From an uncultured Candidatus Melainabacteria bacterium (lineage in GTDB: Bacteria; Cyanobacteriota; Vampirovibrionia; Gastranaerophilales; Gastranaerophilaceae), in assembly GCA_934692485.1 (NCBI GenBank), contig CAKUTX010000007.1, forward strand, positions 1 to 64,000: a stretch of 64,000 bases of DNA, given 5' to 3'. The position numbers were made by a program, and so were the translations under genes. This document shows positions 62,323-64,000 of the stretch, in pieces; within the stretch, counting starts at the first letter, position 1; every line of letters starts with the position of its first letter. Under the pieces are notes generated by a model, which searched no databases, was not told the DNA's origin, and saw only the letters and a program-made list of their open reading frames with translations.

Positions 62323-62490
62323 TATTTTACAAATCAGTTAACTCCAACTTCCTCAATAGAAGAAACTATTGCGGAGGGTGGAGCTATATTGAATACGTAT
62401 AATAATCTTCCTTTATTTTCAATAAGAACAGAATATCTGGAAAGATACTTTCCTAAAACAATAGCTAAAATTGAAAGAGCTACTGCTTAA
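62323..62490 (+). pseudogene. Remnant of a third metallopeptidase copy (C-terminal 55 codons)
   Basis: In-frame stretch ending at TAA 62488-62490: FTNQLTPTSSIEETIAEGG, then IL-NTYNNLPLFS through KIERATA. It is nearly identical in protein and DNA to 62007-62167 of the preceding gene but has no start codon, no HExxH part and ends earlier. It keeps the helix with the presumed third zinc ligand. Most of the gene has been lost by deletion or recombination. Confidence 0.85.
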
Positions 62491-62509
62491 GCAGAACCAA
62501 AAGCTATAT

Positions 62510-64000
62510 TTACATTCTTTCAGGAGCATTTACTGCAAGAATATCTTCCAATGCATTGTGCAATACTGTTTTTACAGCCCAAACTAAAGAAATTCTTGCT
62601 TTCATCATTTCCTTATCATCAGAAATTACTCTATTTGAATTATAGAATGAATGGAACTCACTTGCTAATTCTTGAACATATCTGCAAATAGTGTAAACTT
62701 GTCTTGTTTCTGCAGAATTTTTAATTACTGATTTATACTCCTCAAGTTTCAAGATAAGTTTTCTTGCTGTATCTAATGTTGGAACGACTATATCAGAATT
62801 AAATCCTTTAATTAAATCTTCAAATTCTTTTTCTGACATTGGAGCACAAGTTTTTTCTCCTGTTTCTGTATTTAATTTTTCACTAACCAAATGTCTCAAG
62901 ATAGAACAAGCTCTGGCATGGGCATATTGAACATAAAATACAGGGTTTTCATCACTATTTGTTTTGGCTAATTCAATATCGAAATCAAGTGTCGTATCAA
63001 TATTTCTCATTGACATCCAAAAACGTGTTGCATCAACCCCAACCTCATTAATCAAATCTTCTAAAGTAACCATGTTTTTACGTTTGCCCATTCGAACTTC
63101 GTTACCATTAACTACAAGATTTACAAGCTGTCCAAGCAAAACTTCTAACTTATCAGGGTTATAGCCCAATGCCTCTATAGAAGCTTTTACACGAGCTACA
63201 TATCCGTGGTGATCTGCACCCCAAATATTTATCATCCTGTCAAAACCTCTTTGAAGTTTATCGATATGATATGCAATATCAGCAGTCAAATATGTATTAG
63301 AACCGTCTGCTTTTTTGATAACACGGTCTTGGTCATCACCGTAATCAGATGATTTAAACCAATCAGCGCCATCTTTTTGGTAGATTTTTCCGCTTTCCTT
63401 TAACTTGTTAACGCATTCTTCTACTTTTCCAGATTTATGCAATGACAACTCTGAATAAAAATTATCAAAATGAACTCTAAAATTATCCAACAAATCACGT
63501 TGAACTTTTTCTTCATAAGCTTTTGCAAAGTCACAAATTTGGACAAATGTTTCATCTTTTAAAGGTTTAAACATTGCAAGATTTGTTTGTGGATAAGTTT
63601 CCAAATATTTTTTTGCAACCGGAATTAAATACTCCCCTGGATAGAAATTTTTTCTTTCGATTTCATCTGAAGGAAAATCAACATTATCACCTAGTTCTTG
63701 ACGAATTCTTATTTCTAAAGAGTGTCCCAATTTTTGAATTTGCGAGCCAGCATCATTGATATAAAACTCTTGATAAACATCATGCCCGTAAAATTTTAAT
63801 AGATTTGCCAAAACAGAACCCATTGCAGCCCAACGGCCATGGCCAATGTGAAAAGGTCCTGTTGGATTTGCAGAAACATATTCAAGAATAATTTTTTCAG
63901 TTTTAACATTTCTTGGTTTTCCAAAATCTTTTGGATTTGAAAATATTTCAGCCACCAAATCAGACAAAATACTCTTACCTGCTTTAAAGTTTATAAATCC
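62510..64000 (-). CDS. argS: Arginyl-tRNA synthetase, 5' part beyond the window
   Basis: Charges tRNA-Arg. The frame is open through the right edge (the visible N-terminal end GFINFKAGKSI continues ArgS domain 1), so only the C-terminal 496 codons are present. Class I HIGH motif in SANPTGPFHIGHGRWAAMG, KMSKS-like VRMGKRKNM, and the DALR anticodon-binding domain to the end LEDILAVNAPERM. A TTG at 63967 is internal and not the start. Confidence 0.95.
   Translation of the reverse strand, partial: GFINFKAGKSILSDLVAEIFSNPKDFGKPRNVKTEKIILEYVSANPTGPFHIGHGRWAAMGSVLANLLKFYGHDVYQEFYINDAGSQIQKLGHSLEIRIRQELGDNVDFPSDEIERKNFYPGEYLIPVAKKYLETYPQTNLAMFKPLKDETFVQICDFAKAYEEKVQRDLLDNFRVHFDNFYSELSLHKSGKVEECVNKLKESGKIYQKDGADWFKSSDYGDDQDRVIKKADGSNTYLTADIAYHIDKLQRGFDRMINIWGADHHGYVARVKASIEALGYNPDKLEVLLGQLVNLVVNGNEVRMGKRKNMVTLEDLINEVGVDATRFWMSMRNIDTTLDFDIELAKTNSDENPVFYVQYAHARACSILRHLVSEKLNTETGEKTCAPMSEKEFEDLIKGFNSDIVVPTLDTARKLILKLEEYKSVIKNSAETRQVYTICRYVQELASEFHSFYNSNRVISDDKEMMKARISLVWAVKTVLHNALEDILAVNAPERM

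Overview
This is a low-GC bacterial chromosome segment. No plasmid, phage or transposase genes are visible. My best guess at the source is a gut-type non-photosynthetic cyanobacterial relative (Candidatus Gastranaerophilales / Vampirovibrionia). That is an inference from several prepilins with an FTLAEVLITLGIIGVVAA-type N-terminus, a fermentative pyruvate:ferredoxin oxidoreductase, GlgC/phosphohexomutase carbon storage, and many lineage-specific hypothetical proteins; no database search was possible.

Layout. 1-117 is the tail of a gene paralogous to the one at 20472. 378-6418 holds an orphan LeuC, an ECF sigma/anti-sigma pair, two hypothetical membrane proteins, glgC and thrB. 6563-14251 holds an MnmC-like methyltransferase, an HTH protein divergent from a prepilin, an FAD oxidoreductase, a CoA-disulfide-reductase-like enzyme, a 44-aa small protein, a lone sugar-ABC permease and a phosphohexomutase. 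14305-17304 is a short ribosomal operon (rpsE-rpmD-rplO-secY) with its own promoter and hairpin-rich leaders. 17555-26096 carries a second prepilin, a PilZ protein, a PLP enzyme, a large flagellar/hook-like hypothetical protein behind a sigma-28-like promoter, a HEAT-like protein, a GT-C-like membrane protein, a patatin lipase, a candidate structured RNA and tRNA-Leu(UAA). 26281-37465 contains four Gly/Asn-rich accessory proteins, three with a shared AT-rich promoter element and one with a G10 tract, interleaved with csaB, a KDG kinase/KDPG aldolase pair, a CHASE2 adenylate cyclase and recG. 37592-46478 has clpB, trxB, a lipocalin-sized secreted protein, a formyltransferase, smpB, an oligopeptide ABC ATPase, mtaB and a membrane protein. 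46604-55940 has PFOR divergent from a RelA/SpoT-like protein, an RlmD-type methyltransferase, a secreted protein, a DUF2142 protein and a SigA-like factor. 56031-64000 has a PHP phosphoesterase, tRNA-Val(UAC), two putative HExxH metallopeptidases sharing a duplicated ~195-bp upstream region, a pseudogene remnant of a third copy, and the C-terminal part of argS.

Functional themes are translation and tRNA modification, carbon storage and Entner-Doudoroff-type sugar acid use, pilus/second-messenger signalling (prepilins, PilZ, cyclase, a RelA/SpoT fold), and a set of accessory, possibly exported, proteins showing repeats, duplication and possible phase variation. A recurring regulatory signature is a -10 box exactly 6 nt before the ATG in genes lacking a Shine-Dalgarno sequence. 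This suggests that leaderless mRNAs are common here.
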